Positions 8,748-16,140 of a stretch of 64,000 nucleotides of DNA are shown one piece after another. The DNA comes from Pirellulimonas nuda. Lineage in GTDB: Bacteria; Planctomycetota; Planctomycetia; Pirellulales; Lacipirellulaceae. The stretch lies in contig NZ_CP036291.1 of assembly GCF_007750855.1 (NCBI RefSeq), positions 6,112,905 through 6,176,904 of the forward strand, read 5' to 3'. The translations under genes were made by a program, and so were the position numbers. The notes beneath the pieces are model-generated. The model had not been told where the DNA came from, did no database searches, and saw only the letters and a list, made by a program, of their open reading frames with translations. The stretch's first letter is position 1. Each line of letters starts with the position of its first letter.

Positions 8748-9470
8748 ATGACCACAACGCTGCTACCGCTGGCCGACGCCGATTGGCTCCGCGCCCTGGC
8801 GCCGCTGCTGCTGATCATTTTCTGGGTCGTGCGGCAGGTGTTCGAGGCGGCCAAGGGCGAGAAGCCACAGCCGCAACCGGGCGCCAAGAAGCCCCCCGTC
8901 CGGCCGACGCCCCCCGCAGCCGCCGCCGCGGGGCGGCCGCAAAACGACCTGCGCAGCGAGGTAGACGATTTCCTCCGCCGTACCGGCAGGGCGCCTGAGA
9001 ATAGGGGGCCGGAGAAGCGCCCCGCCGCTGCCCAGCCGGCCCGCCCGCCACGCCGGCCGCGGCTGGAACTGCTGGTCGAGGACACGCCCGAACCGCCGCG
9101 CCGCAAACGCCTGTCCGAGGACCAGCAGCAGCCCGCGTCGGCCCCCACGCCCACAGCGTTTGAGCACAAGGTCGACCCGCAACGCGCGGTGGGAGACCGG
9201 CTGAAGCACCTGGCAGAGTCGCAACTGGCCGAGAACGCCGCCCACATGGGAGACGACATCGCCCAGAGTGACGAGCGGCTTGAGGCCCGCCTGCACCAGA
9301 CGTTCGACCACCGGCTCGGCAAGCTGCAGTCCCGCGAGCAGGCGCCCGCGGCTGCCGTTGCGGGGCCGACCCCTGCCGAGCAGCTCTTCTCCATGCTCAG
9401 CACACCCAGCGGCATGCAGCAGGCGGTGCTGCTGAACGAGGTGCTCCGCCGCCCCGACTCGGCGCTATGA
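8748..9470 (+). CDS. Single-pass membrane protein with Pro/Ala-rich tail, unknown
   Basis: This 240-residue protein has one N-terminal membrane segment (ALAPLLLIIFWVVRQVF, about residues 15-31). A long proline- and arginine-rich disordered region follows, then a helical C-terminus that ends LLNEVLRRPDSAL. The ending TPAEQLFSMLSTPSGMQQAVLLNEVL resembles a short conserved element in planctomycete membrane proteins, but I cannot name a family. The ATG at 8748 directly follows the word-repeat arm. An fmdB-like gene follows 52 bp later. Confidence 0.65.
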   Translation: MTTTLLPLADADWLRALAPLLLIIFWVVRQVFEAAKGEKPQPQPGAKKPPVRPTPPAAAAAGRPQNDLRSEVDDFLRRTGRAPENRGPEKRPAAAQPARPPRRPRLELLVEDTPEPPRRKRLSEDQQQPASAPTPTAFEHKVDPQRAVGDRLKHLAESQLAENAAHMGDDIAQSDERLEARLHQTFDHRLGKLQSREQAPAAAVAGPTPAEQLFSMLSTPSGMQQAVLLNEVLRRPDSAL

Positions 9471-9522
9471 AACGTGTCGCGATGAACCACTTTTTGCGCC
9501 GCTCCGTAACGGGATAAACCAC

Positions 9523-9753
9523 ATGCCCCTGTTCGATTTCGTCTGCCGCGACTGTCAGGCCCAGTCGGAACAACTCGTGCGCCCGTCGGACCCGGACCCC
9601 ACCTGCCCCGGCTGCGGCAGCGGCAAGCTGATGAAGCTGCTGAGCGTGCCGGTGGCCCACGCGTCGGGCGGCGCCCGCAGTGAATCGGGGGGCAGTGCGA
9701 TGGGGGGCGGCGGCGGCTGCGGAGGGGGCTGCGCCTGCCACCCCCGCGGCTGA
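9523..9753 (+). CDS. FmdB-family zinc ribbon protein
   Basis: This 76-residue protein has two CxxC pairs (FVCRDC near residues 7-11 and TCPGCGS near 29-32) in the FmdB-type zinc-ribbon arrangement, starting MPLFDFVCRDC. Family members are small putative regulatory proteins. The C-terminus is glycine- and cysteine-rich (GGGGGCGGGCACH), another possible metal-binding tail that occurs in many FmdB proteins. Confidence 0.88.
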   Translation: MPLFDFVCRDCQAQSEQLVRPSDPDPTCPGCGSGKLMKLLSVPVAHASGGARSESGGSAMGGGGGCGGGCACHPRG

Positions 9754-9757
9754 GCAA

Positions 9758-9785
9758 GGCGAGCCGTCGGCGTAAGCCGCCGGAG
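9758..9785. repeat. Dispersed 28-bp GC-rich repeat, copy 1
   Basis: The sequence beginning GGCGAGCCGTCGGCG is found again at 30593-30620 with one mismatch in 28. Both copies lie a few bases after a stop codon (fmdB-like here, fabF there). This supports a REP-like extragenic family that inserts at gene ends. Confidence 0.75.
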
Positions 9786-9897
9786 CAGCCCAGCGAAAGC
9801 CGCCGTCAGCCAGGGCCGGCGGCTCGCCGCCGGGCTGCAATCCCTACAACCGGCCCGGAAAGCCATACCAGCCAACGGTTTACGCCGGGCGGAAAAA

Positions 9898-9927
9898 TTG
9901 ACAGCGATTTTCCTCGCTGAGTATACT
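9898..9927 (+). promoter_or_regulatory. Strong sigma-70-type promoter
   Basis: A perfect -35 TTGACA and a -10 TATACT are separated by 18 bp. Transcription would start near 9934, leaving a leader of about 160 nt before the membrane coiled-coil gene at 10098. It is the best -35 match I found in the window. Confidence 0.8.
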
Positions 9928-10097
9928 GAGGTTTCGCAGGGCGGTTCTTCGCCCCGCCCGGCCGCCACGACGGCGTCCGGCTTCTGTCAACGGAGTGGCG
10001 CCAAGGGGCCGCCCCGAACCGTTTCCAGCAACCAGAACCCTGGTCCTTCGCCCGTCGGTAGCATCTACCCGAGGGGCCGCGGGCCGCGGAGCACACG

Positions 10098-10940
10098 ATG
10101 AACTTTATTGGCAAGATCCTCGTCGTCGTCATCTTTGTGCTCTCGATCCTGTTCATGTTCGTGGGCATCCAGGTCTACGCGACCCACCGCAACTGGGAAG
10201 AGATCGCCAAGAAGCGCGAGAGCGAGCTGACGCAGTCCCGCTCCGACCTCGAGAACAAGATCGCCTCGTACAACCGGCTCGACGCCGAACTGCAGGGCGA
10301 GATCGAGGCCCGCAGCCAGCAGATCCGCAAGCTGGAGTCGGAACGGGAGCTGCTGGAATCGCGCAACGCCACGATCCAGCAGGCCCTGGACCAACGCAAC
10401 CAAGAGAACCGCGAAGCGATCGCCGCGCTCGACGCCACGCAGAAGAACAACGCCCGGCTCGTAGACGAGGTCGACGGGCTGCGGGGAGAGATCCGGCAGA
10501 CGCAGACCAACCGCGACGAGCTGTTCGTCAAGACGCTCGACGCCACCGAGGAGCTGCACGCGGTGCGGAACGACCTGGAGCTCGCCACCGAGCGGTCCCG
10601 CGACCTGCTGACCGACACCGCCCGCATGACCACCGTGATGAAGAACAACGGCCTCGACCCGGCGCTGCCGGTGGACGCCACCAAGCCGCGGGTCGACGGG
10701 TTCGTCAGCGCGACGGGCAAGCGGTCGGGCGAGCAGTTTGTCGAGCTGACCATCGGCTCCGACGACGGCCTCCGCGCCGGCCACACCGTTGAGGTGTTCC
10801 GCGAGGGCGGCAAGTACCTCGGCCGGGTTGAGATCACCAAGACCTACCCCGACCGCGCCGTGGGCAAGGTCGACAAGCGCTATCAGCAAGGCCCCATCCA
10901 GGAGAACGATCGTGTCGCTACCCGACTCGACCTTAGCTAG
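10098..10940 (+). CDS. Membrane-anchored coiled-coil protein, unknown
   Basis: The 280-residue protein has one N-terminal membrane segment (LVVVIFVLSILFMFVGIQVYA). A long coiled coil follows (about residues 35-175, rich in Glu, Arg, Gln with heptad spacing), then a C-terminal beta domain (VELTIGSDDGLRAGHTVEVF ... YLGRVEIT). The last part resembles the beta-barrel pattern SxDGLRxGHxxxVxR seen in MreC-like and efflux-adaptor-like proteins, but overall homology is unclear. It is driven by the strong promoter at 9898 and overlaps the next small gene, which suggests a coupled envelope pair. Confidence 0.75.
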   Translation: MNFIGKILVVVIFVLSILFMFVGIQVYATHRNWEEIAKKRESELTQSRSDLENKIASYNRLDAELQGEIEARSQQIRKLESERELLESRNATIQQALDQRNQENREAIAALDATQKNNARLVDEVDGLRGEIRQTQTNRDELFVKTLDATEELHAVRNDLELATERSRDLLTDTARMTTVMKNNGLDPALPVDATKPRVDGFVSATGKRSGEQFVELTIGSDDGLRAGHTVEVFREGGKYLGRVEITKTYPDRAVGKVDKRYQQGPIQENDRVATRLDLS

Positions 10941-11067
10941 CCCGCGGAGCGTCGTCCCGCAAAAGTCGCCCACCACCGTCTACACGGTGATGCTGGTGCT
11001 GTCGCTCCTGGCGGTAATCGTGGGGCTGGTGTTCCTGTACCTGGAATGGCAGCGCTACGCTCAGTAG
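10912..11067 (+). CDS. Small single-pass membrane protein overlapping the coiled-coil gene
   Basis: This 51-residue product starts at a GTG preceded by AGGAG eight bases upstream, inside the end of the preceding gene (29-nt overlap, other frame). It contains one membrane segment (VYTVMLVLSLLAVIVGLVFLYLEW). The overlap and good ribosome binding site support translational coupling with the coiled-coil protein, so the two may form one complex. No family recognised. Confidence 0.7.
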   Translation: MSLPDSTLASPRSVVPQKSPTTVYTVMLVLSLLAVIVGLVFLYLEWQRYAQ

Positions 11068-11083
11068 CGAAAAGAATACCCAG

Positions 11084-11173
11084 TGACCAAGCCCCAATGA
11101 CCAATACGCGTAGGCGATCGCCTACGCGTATTAGTCATTGGGGCTTGGTCATTTAGGCTTGGTCATTGGGGCT
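11084..11173. repeat. 68-bp near-perfect palindrome of TGACCAAGCCCCAATGAC words plus an extra copy
   Basis: The interval 11084-11151 is a palindrome with 33 of 34 positions paired, centred on GCGATCGC at 11117/11118. A further copy of TTGGTCATTGGGGCTT follows at 11158-11173. It separates two convergent genes and might serve as a bidirectional terminator, but it has no T-run. The same word occurs again at 32863-32918, so it is a dispersed element. Confidence 0.85.
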
Positions 11174-11236
11174 TCCAGCCGGGCAGGGCGCTGCGCCCCG
11201 GGCGCTTCGGGCTGCTCTGGCCCCGGGCGCTTCGGG

Positions 11237-11752
11237 CTACTCTGCCGAAGGCGCTTCGGGCTGGCGGCCGGCTAGCTCTCGGTCGAGGTCCAAGAGCGAC
11301 GCGCCGTCGTCGCCGATCAGCTTGAACTTGTGCACGATCTCGCGGAGCGTCTTTTCTTCTTCGACCTGCTCGCGGATAAACCACTCGAGTTCCACCAGCG
11401 CGGCAAACGCCTTCTCGTGGAACGCCAGCTCGTAGAGCTTCTCGATCTGCACGGTGACGCCCTGTTCCTGCGCCAGCGCGCTGTTGAACACGTCCGCCAC
11501 GCTCTTGAACTCTTGGTTGGGCTGGGTGATCGGACGCAGGTTCACGCGGCCGCCGCGGGCGACCAGGAAGTCGTACAGCTTCATCGCGTGGGCGTTTTCT
11601 TCCTGGCTCTGGGCCCGCATCCAGGCCGCCGAACCGTGGAACTCTTGGTGGCTCAACCAGGCGCTCATGGCCAGGTAGCTGTACGAGGCGTGCAACTCGT
11701 TGCCAATCTGTTCGTTGATGGCGTCCTGCATGACGTCGGATAGGCTCGGCAT
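11237..11752 (-). CDS. ftnA: Bacterial non-haem ferritin
   Basis: The 171-residue protein has the ferritin four-helix ferroxidase residues: Glu19 and Tyr26 in NELHASYSYLAM, Glu52 and His55 in EENAHAM, and further acids in AQEQGVTVQIEKLYELA and LEWFIREQVEEE. It lacks the haem-binding Met of bacterioferritin, so it is FtnA-like. It stores iron as a 24-mer in the cytoplasm. The C-terminal tail (LAGRQPEAPSAE) is short and variable. It lies downstream of tRNA-Leu but behind that gene's terminator. Confidence 0.93.
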   Translation of the reverse strand: MPSLSDVMQDAINEQIGNELHASYSYLAMSAWLSHQEFHGSAAWMRAQSQEENAHAMKLYDFLVARGGRVNLRPITQPNQEFKSVADVFNSALAQEQGVTVQIEKLYELAFHEKAFAALVELEWFIREQVEEEKTLREIVHKFKLIGDDGASLLDLDRELAGRQPEAPSAE

Positions 11753-11784
11753 TGCGGCGCTGGGATTTGGGGTTTGGCCGGGGA

Positions 11785-11822
11785 TAAAACAGCAACAACC
11801 CGCTCAAAGAGCGGGTTGTTGC
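11785..11822 (-). terminator. Intrinsic terminator after tRNA-Leu
   Basis: A perfect 14-bp stem (GCAACAACCCGCTC / GAGCGGGTTGTTGC) with a 3-nt loop is followed on the minus strand by TGTTTTA. It sits 37 bp downstream of tRNA-Leu and just upstream of ferritin. Confidence 0.9.
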
Positions 11823-11858
11823 ACGACGCTCTGATGTTCCGGCCGCTCGAAAACGCAG

Positions 11859-11942
11859 TGGGCCCGACTGGAGTCGAACCAGCACGCCCTTGCGGGCACA
11901 AGGCCCTCAACCTTGCGCGTCTGCCAATTCCGCCACGGGCCC
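11859..11942 (-). tRNA. tRNA-Leu (anticodon GAG)
   Basis: The minus strand folds as a class II tRNA with acceptor GGGCCCG, an AATTGGCAGACGCGC D-arm, anticodon loop TTGAGGG (anticodon GAG), a long variable arm (GTGCCCGCAAGGGCGT) and a GGTTCGACTCC T-arm. The discriminator is A and CCA is not encoded. Confidence 0.96.
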
Positions 11943-11972
11943 TGGTTCGGCGGCTGGACACCAGCACCACAA

Positions 11973-12000
11973 AGCATAGCTTGAAGCGTCGGAGCGTCAA
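11973..12000 (-). promoter_or_regulatory. Promoter of tRNA-Leu
   Basis: On the minus strand TTGACG and TATGCT are separated by 16 bp, ending about 30 bp before the tRNA 5' end. Confidence 0.7.
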
Positions 12001-12061
12001 CCGAACGGGGCCCTATCGGGCGCCAGGTCCTCGGGAGGCCCCTCCGAGGCCCCTCCGGGGC

Positions 12062-12090
12062 GCGCCGACCTTAGGTCGGCCGCTATTGGG
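12062..12090. repeat. REP-like half element, GCGCCGACC family
   Basis: This 29-bp stretch matches each arm of the inverted repeat at 24730-24809 at 27 of 29 positions (ends GCTATTGGG). It contains its own short palindrome CCGACCTTAGGTCGG. Confidence 0.75.
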
Positions 12091-12110
12091 CCCCCACGTG
12101 GCCCCGAGAG

Positions 12111-12140
12111 CTAACACCCAACACCTAACAGCTAATACCT
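12111..12140. repeat. Short-word tract (AACACC/TAACAGC words) upstream of coaX
   Basis: CTAACACCCAACACCTAACA and following TAATACC are 6-9 nt degenerate tandem words, AT-richer than the surroundings. They end 5 bp before the coaX ATG, so they form its leader and leave no good ribosome binding site. Confidence 0.6.
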
Positions 12141-12144
12141 GCAG

Positions 12145-12930
12145 ATGATCGCCGTGGATGTAGGCAATAGCCGGGTCAAGCTCGGGCGGTTCGAAGGCGC
12201 CGCCGAGGGGCCGCTGCCAGAACCGGGGTGCGTTGCCTGGTGGCGCGCCGGCGAGGGGGCCGCGGCGTTCGAGCAGGTCTTCGGCCCCGAGGGGCCCCTG
12301 CGGGTCGCCCTGGCCGCGGTCAACACGGCTGCGGCCGCGGCGTTTATCGAGCAGGCCCGGGCCTGGGCCGACGGCCGGGGGCGGGCGATCTCCCTCCAGC
12401 AGATCGAGAACCGGGACGTGCCCATCGAGAACCGCACCGACGCCCCGGAGAAGGTGGGCATCGACCGCCTGCTGGCCGCGGCCGCGGCCAACCAGCAGCG
12501 GCGGCCCGGGGTGGGGGCGATCGTGGTCGACCTCGGCACGGCGATCACCGTCGACCTAGTGTCGCCCGACGGCGCCTTCGAGGGGGGCGCCATCCTGCCG
12601 GGGATCGCGCTGGCGGCCCGGGCCCTGGCGGCCGGCACCGACCGGCTACCCGACACGCCGTTCGACGAGCTTTCCGGCGCCCCCGACGCCGTGGGACGCA
12701 ACACCCAGGACGCCATCGGCGCCGGGCTGTTCTGGGGGGCGGTGGGCGCCATCCGTGAGGTCATCGCCCGGCAACGCGACCGCCTGGTCGCCCCCCCACA
12801 AGTCCTGCTCACCGGCGGCGCGGCGCCCTCGGTAGCGCGGCTGATCGGCGGGCCCGACTACGCGGTGCGCTACGTCCCCCACCTGGTGCTCGCGGGGATC
12901 GCGATCACCGTCGGCGGGCCGGGACGATGA
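12145..12930 (+). CDS. coaX: Type III pantothenate kinase
   Basis: This 261-residue protein belongs to the ASKHA fold. The phosphate 1 motif DVGNSRVKLG is at residues 4-13 and the phosphate 2-like DLGTAITVDLV near residue 128, with GGAILPGI following. CoaX phosphorylates pantothenate, the first step of coenzyme A synthesis, in the cytoplasm, usually requiring a monovalent cation. Length matches the family. Its stop overlaps the start of the MnmE-like gene by 4 nt (ATGA), indicating coupled translation. Confidence 0.93.
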   Translation: MIAVDVGNSRVKLGRFEGAAEGPLPEPGCVAWWRAGEGAAAFEQVFGPEGPLRVALAAVNTAAAAAFIEQARAWADGRGRAISLQQIENRDVPIENRTDAPEKVGIDRLLAAAAANQQRRPGVGAIVVDLGTAITVDLVSPDGAFEGGAILPGIALAARALAAGTDRLPDTPFDELSGAPDAVGRNTQDAIGAGLFWGAVGAIREVIARQRDRLVAPPQVLLTGGAAPSVARLIGGPDYAVRYVPHLVLAGIAITVGGPGR

Positions 12931-14054
12931 CCGCCGCCGGGGCGACCGCTGTGTGCGTGCTCACGCCCCCCGGCCGCGGCGCGGTAGCGGTGGTGGGGGT
13001 CGCGGGACCACGGGCCGCCGAAGCGGTCGACGCCTGTTTCTTGCCCGCTTCGGGGGTGAAGGTGAGCGACCAGCCCCCCGGTGCGATCCGCCTGGGCCGC
13101 TGGCTGGCGCGGGACGGCGAAGAGCTGATCGTGGTCCGGCGCCCGCCGGACGCGGTCGAGGTGCACTGCCACGGCGGCGACGCCGCCGTGCGGGGCGTGG
13201 TGCGGGCACTGGCAGCGGCCGGGTGCGTCGAGGCTGAGCCGACGCCCCAAGCGAGCCCACCCACGGCCGCCGCCGCGCTGGCCATGCTCGGCCAAGCGAC
13301 CACGCTGCGCGCCGCGGCCGTGCTGTGGGATCAAGCTGAGGGGGCGCTCGACCGGGCGCTGCGGGGGGTCCGCGACCGCCTCGACCGCGGCGAGTGCGAC
13401 GCGGCCGGCGCCGCGCTCGACCGGCTGCTGCGGCACGCCCCGGTCGGGCTCCACCTGGTCCACCCGTGGCGGGTGGTGATCGCGGGGTCGCCGAACGTCG
13501 GCAAGAGCAGCCTCGCGAACGCGCTGCTCGGCTACGAGCGGTCGGTGGTGTTCGACCAGCCGGGCACCACGCGCGACGTGGTGGCCAGCCGCACCGCCAT
13601 CGACGGCTGGCCTGTCGAGCTGAGCGACACCGCGGGGCTGCGCGACGCGACCGACGCCGTAGAGCGGGAAGGGGTGTCGCTGGCCATCGAGCGGCTGCGG
13701 CGGGCCGACGTGGTGATCGAGCTGTCGGAGGGGCCCGGCGAGGGCGGGGCAGGGGAGGGGGCCTGGTTCGATGCCGGCGCCAGCGGCGCCCGCCGGATCG
13801 CGGTCGCCAGCAAGTGCGACACGGGTCCGCCGCTCGCCGCGGAAGACCCACGCCTTGCGACCAGCGCCCGCACCGGGCAGGGGATCGACGCGCTCCTGCG
13901 GGCGATCGCCGGCGTGCTGCCGGCGGCGCCGCCGGCGGGCGAGGGGGCGCCGTTCGAGGCAGCGATGGTCGACCGTATCGACTCGGCGCGGCGGCGCTGC
14001 GGGGCGGGCGACCCCCAGGGCGCGCTGCGGCTGCTGGCGCCGCTGATCGATTGA
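12927..14054 (+). CDS. MnmE-like GTPase lacking the C-terminal Cys box
   Basis: The 375-residue protein has an N-terminal tetrahydrofolate-binding-like domain (TPPGRGAVAVVGVAG, then VEVHCHGG) and a helical part. The G domain has P-loop GSPNVGKSS near residue 186, TTRD switch, DTAGLRD G3 and SKCD as G4. MnmE modifies the wobble uridine of tRNAs with MnmG and is normally about 450 residues, ending in a C[ILV]GK motif that is required for catalysis. That ending is absent here: the protein stops LRLLAPLID. It may be a paralogue or a degenerate MnmE with a different role. Confidence 0.75.
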   Translation: MTAAGATAVCVLTPPGRGAVAVVGVAGPRAAEAVDACFLPASGVKVSDQPPGAIRLGRWLARDGEELIVVRRPPDAVEVHCHGGDAAVRGVVRALAAAGCVEAEPTPQASPPTAAAALAMLGQATTLRAAAVLWDQAEGALDRALRGVRDRLDRGECDAAGAALDRLLRHAPVGLHLVHPWRVVIAGSPNVGKSSLANALLGYERSVVFDQPGTTRDVVASRTAIDGWPVELSDTAGLRDATDAVEREGVSLAIERLRRADVVIELSEGPGEGGAGEGAWFDAGASGARRIAVASKCDTGPPLAAEDPRLATSARTGQGIDALLRAIAGVLPAAPPAGEGAPFEAAMVDRIDSARRRCGAGDPQGALRLLAPLID

Positions 14055-14182
14055 ATCCGCCGCGGCGGGGGCATCGCACGCAAGCACGCGGTCCGGTTGT
14101 GCCGATTATTCCGAACATGCCGGCCTATGCGCCGGGCCCAATCTCAGAGCCATCTGACCGAGCCGATCGCCGGAGCGAAACC

Positions 14183-14821
14183 ATGCAAGCACGGACCGCA
14201 TTGTCGTTGTTCTTCGCCCTGTGCGCCGCGGGCGCGGCGGCCCAGGGACCCCGGGGCGAGTACACGAACCGGCTGATCTGGGGCAACGAGGTGGCCGATT
14301 GGCGGAATTTTGTCGACACAACGGCGCAGCCCCGGCCGGGGTTGAGCGTGCGTGCAGCGACGCCCATGCCCGTGGGGGCCGCGGCCCTGCCGGCCGGCCC
14401 TGCCCCGCTTACCCGGCAGACGGAAAACGCGCTGAACTACTTCGGCAGCGCGCGGGCGCGGGCCACGCTGGCGCAGATCCCGCAGCCGCCGACCACCGCC
14501 ACGATGCAGGCCGCCCCGCCCCAACGCCGCGGGGGCTCGAAGCCCTTCGCCGGCGCCCCCGGCGCGTCGAGCTCGCCGGTGATCTCCCCGTACCTCAACC
14601 TCGACCGCTCCGAAGACGCGAGCCAACTGCCGAACTACTACACGTTCGTCCGGCCGCAGCTCGACCAGGAGTCGATCAACCAGAAGCAGCAGTACCAGCT
14701 CGGCAGGCTGCAACAGCAGGTGAAGCAGGCCTCGTACGTGAGCCCCGGCGGCGGCGCGGGCGCCCCCGGCACCGGCCACACCACCCGGTTCGGCAACACC
14801 GGCCGCTACTACCAGAAGTAA
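14183..14821 (+). CDS. Secreted planctomycete protein of unknown function
   Basis: This 212-residue product has a signal peptide (ALSLFFALCAAGAAAQ) and a low-complexity Ala/Pro/Gln-rich mature part. That part has the recognisable stretches RLIWGNEVADWRNFVD and SPYLNLDR followed by PNYYTFVRPQ. The SPYLNL ... NYY element recurs in planctomycete secreted proteins as I know them, but no function is assigned. It lies convergent to the polysaccharide export gene. Confidence 0.55.
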   Translation: MQARTALSLFFALCAAGAAAQGPRGEYTNRLIWGNEVADWRNFVDTTAQPRPGLSVRAATPMPVGAAALPAGPAPLTRQTENALNYFGSARARATLAQIPQPPTTATMQAAPPQRRGGSKPFAGAPGASSSPVISPYLNLDRSEDASQLPNYYTFVRPQLDQESINQKQQYQLGRLQQQVKQASYVSPGGGAGAPGTGHTTRFGNTGRYYQK

Positions 14822-14848
14822 CGCGTCCGCCCGCGGTTGCGACGTGCG

Positions 14849-16099
14849 CTACAGCACGCTGCCCGAGGCGAAGTCGACCCCGAACACGATCTCGCGCGGG
14901 AACGCGGCGTAGACGCCGCGGGTGAAGACCTGCTCGATCAGGTCGTCCACGATCTGGATCGGCGACTTGGGGACCAGCACCACGTCGGAGTCGTTCAGCC
15001 AGATGTCGTCCGCCGGCACGGGGCGCCGCCCGTACAGGGCGCCGCGGACGTCAACCATGGTCGCCATCAGCCGCCAGTCGTCGCCGCGGCGGAACACCAC
15101 CACCTGGCGGAGGTTGCCGCCGAGCCGCGAACCCTCGGCCAGGGCGATCGCCTGCACGACCGAGGTGGGCCCCTCCAGCGTGAACCGGCCCGGGCGGGTC
15201 ACCTGGCCCAAGACGTAGATGAAGCGGGGCGCCCGCGTGAGCAGCGCCACGGTCACCTCGACCCCCGGCACAATGTTGGCGTACCGCGCGTCGACCTCCA
15301 TCTTGGCCTCGTCCGGGGTGAGCCCCTGGATGTAGATGCTCCCCAGGCCCGGCACCTGGATCGTGCCGTCCGGCGAGACCGTGAGCGTGATCCGCAGGCC
15401 CCCCACGCTTCCCGCGCGGCTGTCGACCGTGGCCACCAGGTCTTCCAGCTTGGTGTTCACCTTCACCGGCGTGACGGTGATCGCGGGCACCTTGTACCAC
15501 TCTTCGTAGCGCTTCCCGATGTCGTCCTGCAACGCCTCGACGGTGCGGCTGGCGGCGGGCACCCGGTTCACCAGCGGCAGCGTGATCATGCCGTCGGGCT
15601 GCACCTCGACGATGCGGTCGAGCCGGTCGTCCGCGGCGCCGAGGCTGCCGGGCTCGTTCGCTGAGGGGTTCGAGCCGGCCGTGAGCGACTCGACACGCAC
15701 CTGGTCTCCAACCTGCAGGTGGTAGGCGTGCCGGAAGATCTCGCGCGTCCGCAGGTAGAACAGCGAGAGCTGATCGCCGACGCGGATGCGGTACTCCGGC
15801 ACGTGCGGCAGGCGGGCGTGGCCGACGTACTCGCCCTGGGCGTAGCGCTGCCAATCTCCGCAGCTCCGCGAGGCCCAGCTCAGCTCGCCGGCGCCATTGG
15901 ACGCGGCGCTATCGACCGACCAGATGGGGTTGGGCGCCGCCGGGCTGGTCGGCTGGCACTGGCAGCAGGCCGCTTGGCACTTGGCGACCGCGGGGGCGAG
16001 CCGCTCGGCGTGCTGAGCGTGACCCCCGGCCAGCGCGAAGCAGGCCGCCATGAGCAGCGGTAGCGCGATTCGGGCGGGCAGGGTGCGGGTCTTCGCCAT
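14849..16099 (-). CDS. Polysaccharide biosynthesis/export protein (Wza-like)
   Basis: The 416-residue protein has a signal peptide and a Cys-rich segment (CQAACCQCQP). An N-terminal poly_export domain follows (YRIRVGDQLSLFY ... VEVQPDGMITLPLVNRVPA), then a second strand set (LTVSPDGTIQVPGLGSIYIQGLTPDEA) and SLBB-like modules (FIYVLGQVTRPGRFTLEG). Wza-type proteins form the outer-membrane channel for capsule or exopolysaccharide. The repeated DG.I..P.....V motif supports the call. The upstream TPR gene is 41 bp away on the same strand, so the two are probably one operon. Confidence 0.88.
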   Translation of the reverse strand: MAKTRTLPARIALPLLMAACFALAGGHAQHAERLAPAVAKCQAACCQCQPTSPAAPNPIWSVDSAASNGAGELSWASRSCGDWQRYAQGEYVGHARLPHVPEYRIRVGDQLSLFYLRTREIFRHAYHLQVGDQVRVESLTAGSNPSANEPGSLGAADDRLDRIVEVQPDGMITLPLVNRVPAASRTVEALQDDIGKRYEEWYKVPAITVTPVKVNTKLEDLVATVDSRAGSVGGLRITLTVSPDGTIQVPGLGSIYIQGLTPDEAKMEVDARYANIVPGVEVTVALLTRAPRFIYVLGQVTRPGRFTLEGPTSVVQAIALAEGSRLGGNLRQVVVFRRGDDWRLMATMVDVRGALYGRRPVPADDIWLNDSDVVLVPKSPIQIVDDLIEQVFTRGVYAAFPREIVFGVDFASGSVL

Positions 16100-16140
16100 G
16101 GAGATCGGGGGGTGCTACGGGTCGGTAAGCGAGGGCGGAA

